Shown here in pieces: positions 34,788 through 44,212 of a stretch of 51,108 nucleotides of DNA. This stretch comes from Bryobacterales bacterium (GTDB lineage Bacteria; Acidobacteriota; Terriglobia; Bryobacterales; Bryobacteraceae): positions 1-51,108 of the forward strand of contig JAEUQC010000191.1 in NCBI GenBank assembly GCA_016789905.1. Direction: 5' to 3'. The first letter of the stretch is position 1. Every line of letters begins with the position of its first letter. The notes under the pieces are model-generated. The model was given only the letters and a program-made list of their open reading frames with translations. It was not told the DNA's origin and made no database searches. The position numbers and the translations under genes were made by a program.

Positions 34788-36549
34788 CCGCCGGCAATCG
34801 AAACGCCGCCATCTCTTCCCCATTCCGCACCAGCAGCACATCGCCCGCCACCGCCGGATGGTTCCACGTCTTCCCGGAGATGCCCGGCCGCCGCGCCACC
34901 TCTGTGAACTGGTCGTCCTTGGCCTGCACCAGCGCCAACTCACCCTCTTCCGATAGCACCAGCAGCAGGTCCATATCGGCCAACAACACCAACTGCCCCT
35001 GCCCGTACCGGCCGCCCTTCCACTTCCGTTTCCCATCGGCCAGATTCATACACGCCAGAATGCTCCCATCGAATCCATAGGCATTTCCTTTGTGAATCAC
35101 GTAGTCATTGAAATATGGCTTCAACGCGTTGGAAGTCCACCGCTCCTCCACCGTCCACCCCTCTTGCCCGTGCTTGGCCGTCAACCGGCGCGTGCCGCTG
35201 CTCTCGCTCGCGCTAATCAACACGTCTCCATCCTCCGTCACTCCCGGCTGCACAATCGGGTAGCCTTTCCACGCGTGTAGCCACAGCGTCGCCCCATCCG
35301 CCGGCGATACACTCGTCACTCCTTTCGCGCTCAACAGCAGTACTTGCAGAACACCATCAATCATCGCCAGCTTCGGCGAACTGTAGCTCGCCCCGCTCTC
35401 CGGCCCCTTCCATCGCGGGTTCCCCGTCGCCAGTTCATAGCCAATCAGGTTTCCCGACGCCGCCACAACCAGCACCTCTCCCGCCACCAGCGGCGAACCG
35501 GAAAATCCCCAATCCGGCCGTTTCGCCCCTGTGTCTTCCGCCGCGTTCCGCGCCCACACCACCGCCCCCGTCCGTGCGTCCAGCGCATTCACAATCCCTG
35601 TCGCCCCCAGCGTGTATACCCGGCCGTTGTGCAGCGTCGGTGTCCCGCGCGGCCCCGCGCCTGCGTTCGATTCCCAGAACCGCGCCGCGTCCTTGTGCAT
35701 CCAAACCGGCTTCCCGCTTTCCACCCGGTAACACGACACCACTTCCTCTTCCCCGCGCTGTTCCTGCGTGTACAACAACTCGCCGCTCACGGCGACCGAA
35801 GACCACCCAGGCCCCACCGCGCGCCGCCACATCTCCACCGGCGGCGAAACGTTCCATTCCCGTTCTATTCGCGCGCCACGCACCACGCCGTCCCGTTCCG
35901 CGCCTCGGAAGCCGGGCCAATACCTTGCCGCTTTCGGCGCCGCCGCGGCTAGCGGAGCAGGCGCCGGAACCGTCACCGGACCAGCCGCCGGGGTCGCCCC
36001 TGCCGCCGCCACCGGCTCCACCGGTTGCGCCAGCAATCGTTCCTCCGCGCTCTCCGTCCAACGCCAGCTCAAGTCGTTGTCAAAGTTGCCCGACAACCCG
36101 CCCGTCCGCACGAGAGTCCAAACGCCCGTCGAAGCAAAGATCGCCGCCGCCATCGTCACCCATCGCCACGGCCCCGTCACATTTCTCGTCGCCACCGCCC
36201 ACGCCACAAACGCCAGGCTCACCACCGGTACCGCCAATAGCGGGTATAACATCCCTTGTGCTCCGGTCGCCAGCGAAACATCCACGCCCCGCCACGCGCT
36301 CGCGAATCCGGCCGCCATCAGCGCCATCGCGCCTATCCGTTCCGCCACCCGCGCTCGGCTAAGAAATGCCCACCACAAAACAACCAGCAATCCGCCCGCC
36401 AGCGCTCCCAGTATCCCCGCCACCATCGCCTCCGGCATCAGCACCGGAAGCACAAACCGCAGCAACCACTGCACCGTAATGATCGCCACACCCGGCCAAA
36501 GCCGCAGTGGCCGTCCCAATGCCGATGCTTCGCCGTCTTTACTGGTCAT
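34762..36549 (-). CDS. Membrane-anchored PQQ/BamB-like beta-propeller
   Basis: A 595-aa protein. The first about 150 residues hold four membrane helices (VAIITVQWLLRFVLPV, GILGALAGGLLVVLWWAF, GMLYPLLAVPVVSLAFVAWAV, WVTMAAAIFASTGVW). After a Pro/Ala linker, residues about 215-590 form a PQQ-type propeller with repeated blade motifs (GTPTLHNGRVYTLGATGIVNALDARTGAVVWARN; GSPLVAGEVLVVAASGNLIGYELATGNPRW; LLADMDLLLVLSEEGELALVQA). It opens with YWPGFRGAERDG, a motif common in Acidobacteriota and Planctomycetes propellers of unknown function. No dehydrogenase catalytic Asp or haem is evident, so it is more likely a scaffold than an enzyme. It is the last gene of a six-gene minus-strand run, 39 bases after the TPR gene. 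Confidence 0.8.
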   Translation of the reverse strand: MTSKDGEASALGRPLRLWPGVAIITVQWLLRFVLPVLMPEAMVAGILGALAGGLLVVLWWAFLSRARVAERIGAMALMAAGFASAWRGVDVSLATGAQGMLYPLLAVPVVSLAFVAWAVATRNVTGPWRWVTMAAAIFASTGVWTLVRTGGLSGNFDNDLSWRWTESAEERLLAQPVEPVAAAGATPAAGPVTVPAPAPLAAAAPKAARYWPGFRGAERDGVVRGARIEREWNVSPPVEMWRRAVGPGWSSVAVSGELLYTQEQRGEEEVVSCYRVESGKPVWMHKDAARFWESNAGAGPRGTPTLHNGRVYTLGATGIVNALDARTGAVVWARNAAEDTGAKRPDWGFSGSPLVAGEVLVVAASGNLIGYELATGNPRWKGPESGASYSSPKLAMIDGVLQVLLLSAKGVTSVSPADGATLWLHAWKGYPIVQPGVTEDGDVLISASESSGTRRLTAKHGQEGWTVEERWTSNALKPYFNDYVIHKGNAYGFDGSILACMNLADGKRKWKGGRYGQGQLVLLADMDLLLVLSEEGELALVQAKDDQFTEVARRPGISGKTWNHPAVAGDVLLVRNGEEMAAFRLPAANGGESQK

Positions 36550-36588
36550 GTAATGACCCTACGCAGCACTGCTCGGGTTTGTTCCCGC

Positions 36589-37392
36589 TCACTTTCCGGC
36601 GGAGTTCTCCCGTGCCCGGATCGTTCCCGCGTGCGCCGCCGCGCGCTCCGGCTTCCCCGCCTGCCGCCATGCCCGAATCAGCAGATAGTGAATCGCCGAA
36701 TCCGCCACTGTTCCTTCGGAAAGCCCCAGCGCCAGTTCCCCCTCCTCCGCCGCCCGCTCCGCGTCGCCCTTTTTCAACAGAACCCGCGCCAAATCGAAAT
36801 GCGCGTCCCGCTGTTTGGGCGATAGCTTCACCGCCTGCCGCAGCCACGCCTCGCTTTCCTCCACGCGCCCCAGCAACAGCAGCAGCCTCGCTCCGGGCAG
36901 CAGCGTATCCGCCTGCGGGCGCCCCGCCGCGCGTTCCAGCCGTATCGCTTCCTGGTACAAGCCCAGCGCGTCGTTCGGCGCGCCCACCGCCTCCGTCGTC
37001 AATCCCAGGTACAAAAGCACCCGCGGGTCTTTGGGCGCCAACTCCCGCGCCCGCCGGAATCGCGCCAGCGCCTCCTTCATTTCATTGTTCATGTAGGCTT
37101 CCATCCCATACAGGAACTGCGCATAGGCGGCCTTCGGGTCCACTGCCAGAGCCCGCTCCAGCGCTTCCCGCGCCATGTCGAACCGGTTCGCCGTCATCGC
37201 CAGCTTCGCCTTCAACGTAAGCGCCGGAACCAGCTTCCCGTCCAGCCGCAGCGCCTCTTCCACCGCCGCGAACGCCTCCGGAAACTGTTTCGCCACAAAC
37301 AGCGTGTTCGCCCGCTCATAGCTCGCCCGCCCCGCCGAAGGCGTCTGCGCGCCGCACGCCAGCGCCAGCAGCAGCGGAAGCCACTTGCTCAT
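36589..37392 (-). CDS. Secreted TPR protein
   Basis: A 267-aa tetratricopeptide protein with signal sequence MSKWLPLLLALACGAQ (a Cys at 13 could make it a lipoprotein, LALACG). About six TPR units follow: YERANTLFVAKQFPEAFAAVEEALRLDGK, FDMAREALERALAVDPKAAYAQFL, EALARFRRARELAPKDPRVLLYLG, DALGLYQEAIRLE, EESEAWLRQAVKLSPKQRDAHFDLARVLLKKGD. Its ATG overlaps the stop of the ASPIC/UnbV gene (ATGA), with GAGGGG ahead, showing coupled translation. The frame stays open upstream to 37935 inside that gene and is not coding there. TPR proteins in this position probably assemble with the coupled ASPIC protein. Confidence 0.83.
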   Translation of the reverse strand: MSKWLPLLLALACGAQTPSAGRASYERANTLFVAKQFPEAFAAVEEALRLDGKLVPALTLKAKLAMTANRFDMAREALERALAVDPKAAYAQFLYGMEAYMNNEMKEALARFRRARELAPKDPRVLLYLGLTTEAVGAPNDALGLYQEAIRLERAAGRPQADTLLPGARLLLLLGRVEESEAWLRQAVKLSPKQRDAHFDLARVLLKKGDAERAAEEGELALGLSEGTVADSAIHYLLIRAWRQAGKPERAAAHAGTIRARENSAGK

Positions 37393-39041
37393 TTCCGCCC
37401 CTCTTCCACAATCTCCACCACCTGGTCCCCCGCCACATGCGACAGCCGCTGCACCTGTCCGCCGGGCCAATGCACCTCCACGCTCTCGGCCTCCGCCTGC
37501 GCTCCCAGTCCGAATCGCACCACCGGTTCGCTCGAACTCGCATACCCCACCGCCGTTGTCGCGTGGTTGTACAAGTCTCGTCCATCGGCTAGATGCACCC
37601 GCACTTTCGCCCCCAGCCCTTGCCGGTTCGAACGGACCCCGCGCAGCCGCACACCCAGCCAGTGCGCCGCGCCGCCGCTCACATTGTGGAACAGCTTCGC
37701 CGGCCCGTTCACCGCGCTCACCACCGCGTCCACCCGTCCATCGTTGTCGAAATCCGCGAACGCCGCGCCCCGGTGCGCCGCCGCTGCTTGAAACGCGGGC
37801 CCCGCGCTCCCCGATACATCCTCCAGCCGCGCACCCCCATTGTTCCGGTACACTCGGTTCGCCAGCGCCGACTCCCGCCCCAGGTAGCGGTCCAGTTGCA
37901 TCAGGTGCGCCAGCGCGAAGAACATGTCCTTCCATCCGTCGTTGTCAAAGTCGTACATCCCCAGGCTCCAGCCCGTAAGCTGCCGCGTGCTCATCAGCAG
38001 GCCCGTGCGTTGCGCGTAGTCCTCGAATCCCTGCTGCCCTCCCAGGTTCCGGAACAGCAGAAACGAGTCGTTCAGAATGCCCGATACCAGCAGGTCCGGT
38101 TTGCCGTCGTTGTCCAAATCCCGGAAGTCCGCTCCCATGCCAGCAATGGCATGGCCGTCGTCCCGCAGCGCCACCCCGGCCTCCAGTCCTGTCTCCTCGA
38201 ACCGCCCATTGCCCAGATTTCGAAATAGCACGCCGCGCACCGAATCGTTGGCCACAAACACGTCCGTGAACCCGTCGCCGTCCATATCGGCAAACGCCAC
38301 GCCCATTCCTTTTCCAACGTGCGCGCCAATGCCGGAGGTCTCCGAAACGTCGGTGAACGTCCCGTCCCCGTTATTGCGGAACAGTTGGTTCGGCAGTCCC
38401 CGATAGGCGTCCGGGTGGCAGTAATATTGCCGCTCCGGCGTGCCGCATCTCGGCTCCTTCGCCGCGTCCCACTCCACGTAGTTGGCCACAAAAAGGTCCA
38501 GCCACCCATCGTTGTCGTAGTCGAACCACCCCGCGGAAACCGCCCATTTGGGCACCCGCGCCGCCAGCCCCGCCGCGCCTGTCCGGTCGGCGAACCGTCC
38601 GTTCCCCAGGTTCCGGTACAGCGTGTTCCCTTTCACTCCAGCCACAAACAAATCTGTGAATCCGTCGTTGTCCCAATCCGCCGCCGCTACCGCCATCGCA
38701 TACCCGTCCCCCGCCACTCCCGCCTCCGCGGTCACGTCCGTGAATGTCAGGTCGCAGTTATTCCGGAACAGCCGGTTGAAAAACTGCGGCCCCGTTTTGC
38801 GAAGGCTCGGGATCGCCGCGCCATTGGTGAAGTACACGTCGGCGCACCCATCGTAGTTGTAGTCCAGCGTGGCCACTCCGCCCAGAGTCAGCTCAATCTG
38901 GTGGAATCCCCCCGCCTCCCCGTTTCGCAAGGCGAACCGCAGCCCGGCCTTCTCGGCAATCTCCTCAAACCGGATCGGCGGCGCCGCCGCGGAGCCGGCC
39001 GCGCCGGATACCATCGCCAGCATCGCCACAAATCGATTCAC
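37389..39041 (-). CDS. FG-GAP/VCBS repeat and ASPIC/UnbV protein (CRTAC1-like)
   Basis: A 550-aa secreted protein: signal MNRFVAMLAMVSGAAGSAAA, then a seven-bladed propeller of FG-GAP/VCBS repeats with the calcium-binding D-x-D-x-D-G-x-x-D pattern many times (LDYNYDGCADVYF, ADWDNDGFTDLFVAG, FDYDNDGWLDLFVAN, ADMDGDGFTDVFVAN, RDLDNDGKPDLLVSG, YDFDNDGWKDMFFA, ADFDNDGRVDAVVS), and a C-terminal UnbV/ASPIC domain (WLGVRLRGVRSNRQGLGAKVRV, VRFGLGAQAEAESVEVHWPGG). Such proteins are exported and of unknown biochemical role. In this run it follows the Oar-type receptor by 35 bases and overlaps the TPR gene by four, an association that suggests a shared outer-surface function. Confidence 0.9.
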   Translation of the reverse strand: MNRFVAMLAMVSGAAGSAAAPPIRFEEIAEKAGLRFALRNGEAGGFHQIELTLGGVATLDYNYDGCADVYFTNGAAIPSLRKTGPQFFNRLFRNNCDLTFTDVTAEAGVAGDGYAMAVAAADWDNDGFTDLFVAGVKGNTLYRNLGNGRFADRTGAAGLAARVPKWAVSAGWFDYDNDGWLDLFVANYVEWDAAKEPRCGTPERQYYCHPDAYRGLPNQLFRNNGDGTFTDVSETSGIGAHVGKGMGVAFADMDGDGFTDVFVANDSVRGVLFRNLGNGRFEETGLEAGVALRDDGHAIAGMGADFRDLDNDGKPDLLVSGILNDSFLLFRNLGGQQGFEDYAQRTGLLMSTRQLTGWSLGMYDFDNDGWKDMFFALAHLMQLDRYLGRESALANRVYRNNGGARLEDVSGSAGPAFQAAAAHRGAAFADFDNDGRVDAVVSAVNGPAKLFHNVSGGAAHWLGVRLRGVRSNRQGLGAKVRVHLADGRDLYNHATTAVGYASSSEPVVRFGLGAQAEAESVEVHWPGGQVQRLSHVAGDQVVEIVEEGRK

Positions 39042-39076
39042 GCTGATCCCAATACTACCGAACCCGGCGAGCCGAT

Positions 39077-42000
39077 TTAGAACTCGATCCTCGCCACCAG
39101 TTGTCCCGTGCGCGGTGTTGGCAGCGAGGAGTTCACGCTATTCGACGCAATCCCGTTGTAGTTCAGGAATCCAAAGCCGCCCGTTAACACACCGTTCGCC
39201 CGCGTCGGCGGCGTTCCCGGGCTCGCCGTGCTCGGCGGCGCAATCGATAGATTCTGGTTGAACAGGTTGAAGAACTCGCCCCGCAAGCTGAACGACATCT
39301 TCTCTCGCACCCGGAACTCTTTCCCCAGCCCTCCGGAAATAATCGGCCGCCGTTGCGCGCGGAAGTCGTTGTAGTAGGCGATATTACTGCCCGGAACGCC
39401 CGCCGTCTGGTCCTGCCACGCCGCCGGATTCAGAATCGTCTCTTGCGTCGGGTCAATGCACCCGCAGTTCGGGTTCTTCAGAAATAACGGCACGCCAGCC
39501 ACGCGCACCTGCCGCGTATACCCTGTCGCCACGAAACTCCCGATGGCGTTATTCGAACCCGGCGCTTGCAGCAACGCGCCGCTCTGCCATGTGCTGATCG
39601 TCCCAAGCTTCCACCCGCTCAGCAACGCGCTCGCCAGCCGGTTCTGCTTCACAAACCCATACGCTTGCACCGTGTAGTTCACGCTTAGGCTCGTGATGTG
39701 CGGCAGGTAGTTTGGCGACAATCCCTTGAAGCTCTTCCGGTCATAGATACTCCCCGCGTTGGTCGCGTTGTCCAGCGTCTTCGAAAACGCGTAGGCGAAT
39801 GTCGCCGTCAGCCCATACGAATATCGCTTGGTCGCCTTCACCTGCAGCGCGTCGTACCACGAAGCCCCCAACGGCGCCCACAGTTGGCCAATACCGCTGT
39901 ACTGCGGATACGGCCGCAAGCTCTGCAGCACGGTCCCGTTCGCCGGGAACCCGGGGTACGGCGGCCGGAATCCAGCCGCCACCGCGCCCGCCGAACTGAT
40001 TGTCGAATTCAACATCGTTCGCGTCGCTGCGTTCGTCAGGTCGCCCAGCCCGTAGCGCGCCAGCGTCGCCGGGCTCACCGCGTTGTAATTCACCAGAGAG
40101 CCCACCGGATACTGCCCGTTCCCGCCGCCGCCCGCGTTCTGCCACACCGTCCGGTTTCCCAGATACGACGCCTCCACTACAATGTCCCGCCCTACGTCCC
40201 GCTGCAGCGACAGGTTCCATTGGTTCACCCGCGACGGCCGGCCCCCGTTGCGGTCCACCATTGTCGGCGCCGCCTGCACCGCCGCGCCCGGAATCACATT
40301 CAATCCCGCATCGTACGCCGCGCCGTACAGCAGATTCTGATCCAGCACCAGCGGACGCGAAATCGTTCCCGCCGCCACGCCATTGCCCGGTGACGGCAGG
40401 TTCACCACATTGAATCCCATGCTCGCCGTCGATGGTGCCACCGTCGTCGGTGACAGCGGCCCATAAACCAGCCCCCATCCGCCCCGCAACACGGTCTTCG
40501 CGTTCAACTGGTACGCCAGGCCAATACGCGGCGCGAAAGCTTTCTTGTACGAAGGAACCAGCGTACAGTCACATCGGCCTTTCCCCTTCCCGGCATAGAT
40601 CACCGCCCCCAGCAACCCGTTCGCATTCGGGTTCGGCGTCGTCGGGCTGAACGTCGATTGCCGGTCCCACAGCTCCGTCAGCGGCCCCTGATAGTCCCAC
40701 CGCACGCCGTAGTCCACCGTCATCTTGCGCGTTAACTTCCAAGTGTCCTGCGCAAAAAGCGCCAGCGATTTCCGCCGGTGCTGCGGCGTGGAGGCGTTCC
40801 CGGCCGACGCGTTATCATACAGCCCCAGCAGAAAACTCGCCCACGCCGAACCCGTTCCCGTTCCGCTCGGCAGCACCTGTCCATACAGTGGCTGCGCCGT
40901 CTGCGCCCCGCTGAAGTTGAACGTCGGCGTCAGGTTGTTGTAGGTCAGCGGGCTCGACGTCTCCAGCTTCCAGTCTCCGCCGAACTTCGACGTATGGTTG
41001 CCATGCGTCCAGCTCAGCGATGCCACGCTCGTTGCCTTCTGGTCGAACAGCAGCGTCCGGTTCCCCGTTCCAAACGGCAGCGCCATGCCGCCCAGCACGC
41101 TATCGCCTATCGGGCCCAGCCGCGGGAATCCTGTCCCCGGTGCCCCCGTGATTCCCAGCGTGGTCAGGTCGAACTCATAGCTCACCGGCGGCACCGTGTC
41201 CGGGTTCCGGTAGCGGATAAAGCCCGCTCCCAGATGCAGCAACAGGGTTGGTGTCAATGTGTGATCGTAGTTCAGCCGGCTCGTCATGCTCCAGATGTTC
41301 TGCACCCGCACCCGCGACAGCAGGTCCGGCAGTCCATCCACGCCGTTCGATTTGTCTGTGCTCTGTGAACCCCAATAGCCCGACAGCTTGATCTGATCGC
41401 TGAAGTTATGGTCAATCTTCACCGAAGGAATCTGCTGCAGCTTGAAAAACGCGCCCGACTGCGTGAAATTGTTCACATACGCGTCATTGCCAAGGTTCGG
41501 CTTCGGCAAATACCCGAGAATCTTCTGCGCCGTCGGGTCAATCCGGCTCGCCGGAATAATATTGCCCGGAAAAATATTCAGCACGCGCCGCCCCGTCGAA
41601 TCCAGCGTCTGCGTCGCAGGGTCGTAAATCGCATTCTGAATAATCGGGCGGCCCGCGAAATCCGTCCCCAAGTTGCGGTTCCCCGTCACGGCCAGATTAT
41701 TGCTCAAATTGCCCGCTAGATACGCGGTATTCGGCACGGTGGACGTCCCGGCGTAAAGGCTCTCCCGGTCCCGGTACCGTTCCAGATTGACAAAGAAAAA
41801 CGTCTTGTTCTTCCCGTTGTAGAGCTTCGGCAGCACCACCGGTCCGCCCACGGAGCCGCCATAATCCGCCAGGTGCTTCACAACTTTAATGTGCTTTCCC
41901 TTCCCATCGTTAGTGAACGGAATCCCAGCGTTTAGAAACGTGTTCTCAAAGTAGGTGTACACGCTGCCGTGAATCTGATTGGTGCCGCTCTTCGACGTAA

Positions 42001-42745
42001 AGTTGTAAACCCCGCCATTGCCCACACGTCCGAATTCGGCCGAGAAATTGGAAGTTTGCAGTGTGAACTGTTCAATCGCCTCCACCGACGGCTGCAACTC
42101 GTCCGATACCAGCGTCTGCCGCGCACTATCGGATTCCTGGCCCTCAAACATAATCTTGAAGTTCCCGGACCCGCCGTTGATCGAGATGTTATTCCACCCA
42201 TTGAACGTCGCGCCCGGCGTCATCTGCGCGAACGATAGCGGATTCCGGATCGCCCCCGCGCCAATGCCAAAATTAATCGGCAGTTCCGCAATCTGTTTCC
42301 CCGTGATCGTCGTCGATTGCTCCGCGCTCTCCGTCTTCAACTGCGTCGATTCCGCGCTCACTCGTATCGACTCCGCCGCCGTTCCCACCGACAACACGAC
42401 TTCCACGCGCGTCGATACCGCCACCCGCACCTGAATATTGGTTTGCTCAAACGGGCTGAATCCTGCGTGCGCCACCTTCAGCGTGTACGTTCCCGCCGGC
42501 AGCGATAGCAGCGTATAGTTTCCCGTGCCAGTCGTCACGGACTCCGTATTCGCGCCCGTGTTGTTATTGGTCAGTACAATCCTGGCGCCTGGTATAAGTG
42601 CGCCGGTAGCGTCCGTAACGGTCCCCGTCACCACACCGCGGTCGCTCTGGGCAAACAGCGCGGTCATGGACAGAGTAAGCAGTATGCTGACGATTCGTGT
42701 GTGCAAAGAGCCCTCGATGCCCTGCCTTTGCAGCGGCACGCGCAT
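39077..42745 (-). CDS. Oar-type TonB-dependent receptor (5)
   Basis: A 1222-aa receptor, the longest in the window. A charged stretch precedes the signal core (IVSILLTLSMTALFAQ), then a carboxypeptidase-like domain (GVVTGTVTDATGALIPGARIVLTN), plug-like blocks (ELPINFGIGAGAIRNPLSFAQMTPGATFNGWNNISINGG; FTSKSGTNQIHGSVYTYFEN) and the barrel, ending TGQLVARIEF. The ATG at 42745 gives 16 residues before the hydrophobic core; a TTG 45 bases inside, with GAGGG ahead, would give a more typical signal. It sits between the haem protein and the ASPIC/UnbV gene, with gaps of about 36 bases on both sides, and is likely co-transcribed with them. Substrate unknown. Confidence 0.9.
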   Translation of the reverse strand: MRVPLQRQGIEGSLHTRIVSILLTLSMTALFAQSDRGVVTGTVTDATGALIPGARIVLTNNNTGANTESVTTGTGNYTLLSLPAGTYTLKVAHAGFSPFEQTNIQVRVAVSTRVEVVLSVGTAAESIRVSAESTQLKTESAEQSTTITGKQIAELPINFGIGAGAIRNPLSFAQMTPGATFNGWNNISINGGSGNFKIMFEGQESDSARQTLVSDELQPSVEAIEQFTLQTSNFSAEFGRVGNGGVYNFTSKSGTNQIHGSVYTYFENTFLNAGIPFTNDGKGKHIKVVKHLADYGGSVGGPVVLPKLYNGKNKTFFFVNLERYRDRESLYAGTSTVPNTAYLAGNLSNNLAVTGNRNLGTDFAGRPIIQNAIYDPATQTLDSTGRRVLNIFPGNIIPASRIDPTAQKILGYLPKPNLGNDAYVNNFTQSGAFFKLQQIPSVKIDHNFSDQIKLSGYWGSQSTDKSNGVDGLPDLLSRVRVQNIWSMTSRLNYDHTLTPTLLLHLGAGFIRYRNPDTVPPVSYEFDLTTLGITGAPGTGFPRLGPIGDSVLGGMALPFGTGNRTLLFDQKATSVASLSWTHGNHTSKFGGDWKLETSSPLTYNNLTPTFNFSGAQTAQPLYGQVLPSGTGTGSAWASFLLGLYDNASAGNASTPQHRRKSLALFAQDTWKLTRKMTVDYGVRWDYQGPLTELWDRQSTFSPTTPNPNANGLLGAVIYAGKGKGRCDCTLVPSYKKAFAPRIGLAYQLNAKTVLRGGWGLVYGPLSPTTVAPSTASMGFNVVNLPSPGNGVAAGTISRPLVLDQNLLYGAAYDAGLNVIPGAAVQAAPTMVDRNGGRPSRVNQWNLSLQRDVGRDIVVEASYLGNRTVWQNAGGGGNGQYPVGSLVNYNAVSPATLARYGLGDLTNAATRTMLNSTISSAGAVAAGFRPPYPGFPANGTVLQSLRPYPQYSGIGQLWAPLGASWYDALQVKATKRYSYGLTATFAYAFSKTLDNATNAGSIYDRKSFKGLSPNYLPHITSLSVNYTVQAYGFVKQNRLASALLSGWKLGTISTWQSGALLQAPGSNNAIGSFVATGYTRQVRVAGVPLFLKNPNCGCIDPTQETILNPAAWQDQTAGVPGSNIAYYNDFRAQRRPIISGGLGKEFRVREKMSFSLRGEFFNLFNQNLSIAPPSTASPGTPPTRANGVLTGGFGFLNYNGIASNSVNSSLPTPRTGQLVARIEF

Positions 42746-42781
42746 TATTCCACAAACCTCACCCCATTCGGCAACCGCGAT

Positions 42782-44194
42782 CTACAATCCAAGCTCCCGC
42801 AGCCGCGCCCGCGCCTTTTTCGATACCGGATTCAGTTCGAGATACTTCCGCACCAATGCTCGCGCCTCCTCCACGGGCCGGATTTGCGCCAGGTTCAGCA
42901 CCGCCTCCTCCAGCCCCTCGTTCACCCGCAGCGCCCGTTCCCACAGCCGCCCCGCCTCTTCCATTCGCCCTTGCCCCGCCAAATACGCGCCCAGGTTCAC
43001 CAGCGCCGTCGGTTCGTTCGGGTTCTCCCGCAAAACGGATTCATACAACTGCGCCGCCCGCGCCCCGTCCCCCGCCAGTACCGCCAGCCGCAGCCGCACC
43101 GGCCAATCCTGCGGCGCCGCTCGCAGCAGATACTCTCGCGCTCGCCTGTCCCCCAGTTCCGCATACGCCAGCCCATGCGCACGATCGTCGCCTGCGCCCA
43201 GAAACGCCGTCAGCGCGCCCGTCGCCGGCGCCGGTTCGTTCTTCCGTACCTTCGGAATGCTGTGATCGGTCATCACCCCATGATTGCCGTCCACCGTCCG
43301 CGTTCGCGGCATGTGGCATGCCGCGCATCGTTCCTCTTGCCGGTGTGCCTCCGCATGGCATCCCACGCACGCGCTTTGCGTCTTGTCGCTATTCGAGTGC
43401 GTATCATGGCATGTGCCGCACCATAGCCGGTCGCCCGCAACAGTCTTGCACGCGCTCGCTGCCAGCTTCTCCACGTGGCTCGTCACCTTCAGGTCCCGCC
43501 GTCCCAGCTTCCACACAAAGTAGGTGGCGAAATCCGCCAGCCGGTCCCCCGCCCTGAACTCGGCGAACTTCCTCCCGGCCCTTTCAATTCGCGCCTCCCC
43601 GGTCAAATGACACTGGCTGCAAACCCCGTCTCGCCGTTCGGCCTCCAGCCGCGCCGGGTTCACCATTTTCGCCTTCGCTGGGTCTTTGGCGTGTTCACTG
43701 CCCGCCCCATGACAGCGCTCGCACCCCACTCCACCTTCCAGAAACGGCGGGTCCCCATAGCGGTTCTGCGTCCCCAGCACAGGCCGCACGCGGCTCGCGT
43801 GGCACTGCAGACACGTCGGCTCCACCGCCCGCGTCAATCGAATCTCCCCGTCTTTTTCATACCCTGGTGACGCATCCCACGCTCCTTTCTGCGCATACCA
43901 CGTCACCGGCAGCTCAAACAGGTACCCGTCCCGCTCCCGCGCATACGTCCGGCCGGCGGCGTTCGATCCAATGAAGTAGTCCATCGGCGCCGTTCCGCCC
44001 TCGAAGTACAGCGTCTTTCCAGCTATCCTGTACCGGTGCCCGGCGGCCGTGAAACTGGCTTCCGGAACCGTTTCCACCCTCCCGCTCGATTGTGCCATTG
44101 GCGTCCGCGCATAGGCGTCGAAAATCCCCATATGGCACGGCCTGCAAAGTTGACTCCCGATGAAAACCGCGGCGGCGGACAGCAGCACGGCCAC
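42782..44194 (-). CDS. Seven-haem cytochrome c with TPR domain
   Basis: A 470-aa exported protein. A short hydrophobic leader (VAVLLSAAAVFIGSQ) is followed by seven CxxCH motifs: CRPCH, CLQCH, CERCH, CSQCH, CGTCH, CVGCH and CAACH, within about 290 residues. It resembles the cytochrome c554/NrfB-like multihaem proteins seen with TPRs. The C-terminal 150 residues are TPR units (LRAAPQDWPVRLRLAVLAGD, AQLYESVLRENPNEPTALVNLGAYLAGQG, AGRLWERALRVNEGLEEAVLNLAQIRP). It should carry electrons in the periplasm or at the outer surface. The start is GTG 44194, 18 bases after the stop of the PrsW gene and downstream of GGAGGAG. Cytochrome maturation genes are not in the window. Confidence 0.88.
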   Translation of the reverse strand: MAVLLSAAAVFIGSQLCRPCHMGIFDAYARTPMAQSSGRVETVPEASFTAAGHRYRIAGKTLYFEGGTAPMDYFIGSNAAGRTYARERDGYLFELPVTWYAQKGAWDASPGYEKDGEIRLTRAVEPTCLQCHASRVRPVLGTQNRYGDPPFLEGGVGCERCHGAGSEHAKDPAKAKMVNPARLEAERRDGVCSQCHLTGEARIERAGRKFAEFRAGDRLADFATYFVWKLGRRDLKVTSHVEKLAASACKTVAGDRLWCGTCHDTHSNSDKTQSACVGCHAEAHRQEERCAACHMPRTRTVDGNHGVMTDHSIPKVRKNEPAPATGALTAFLGAGDDRAHGLAYAELGDRRAREYLLRAAPQDWPVRLRLAVLAGDGARAAQLYESVLRENPNEPTALVNLGAYLAGQGRMEEAGRLWERALRVNEGLEEAVLNLAQIRPVEEARALVRKYLELNPVSKKARARLRELGL

Positions 44195-44212
44195 GATTCT
44201 AACACTCTCCTC

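Noticed and set aside
37393..37935. N-terminal extension of the TPR gene
   Set aside because: It lies wholly inside the ASPIC/UnbV gene; the signal peptide and ATGA overlap place the start at 37392.
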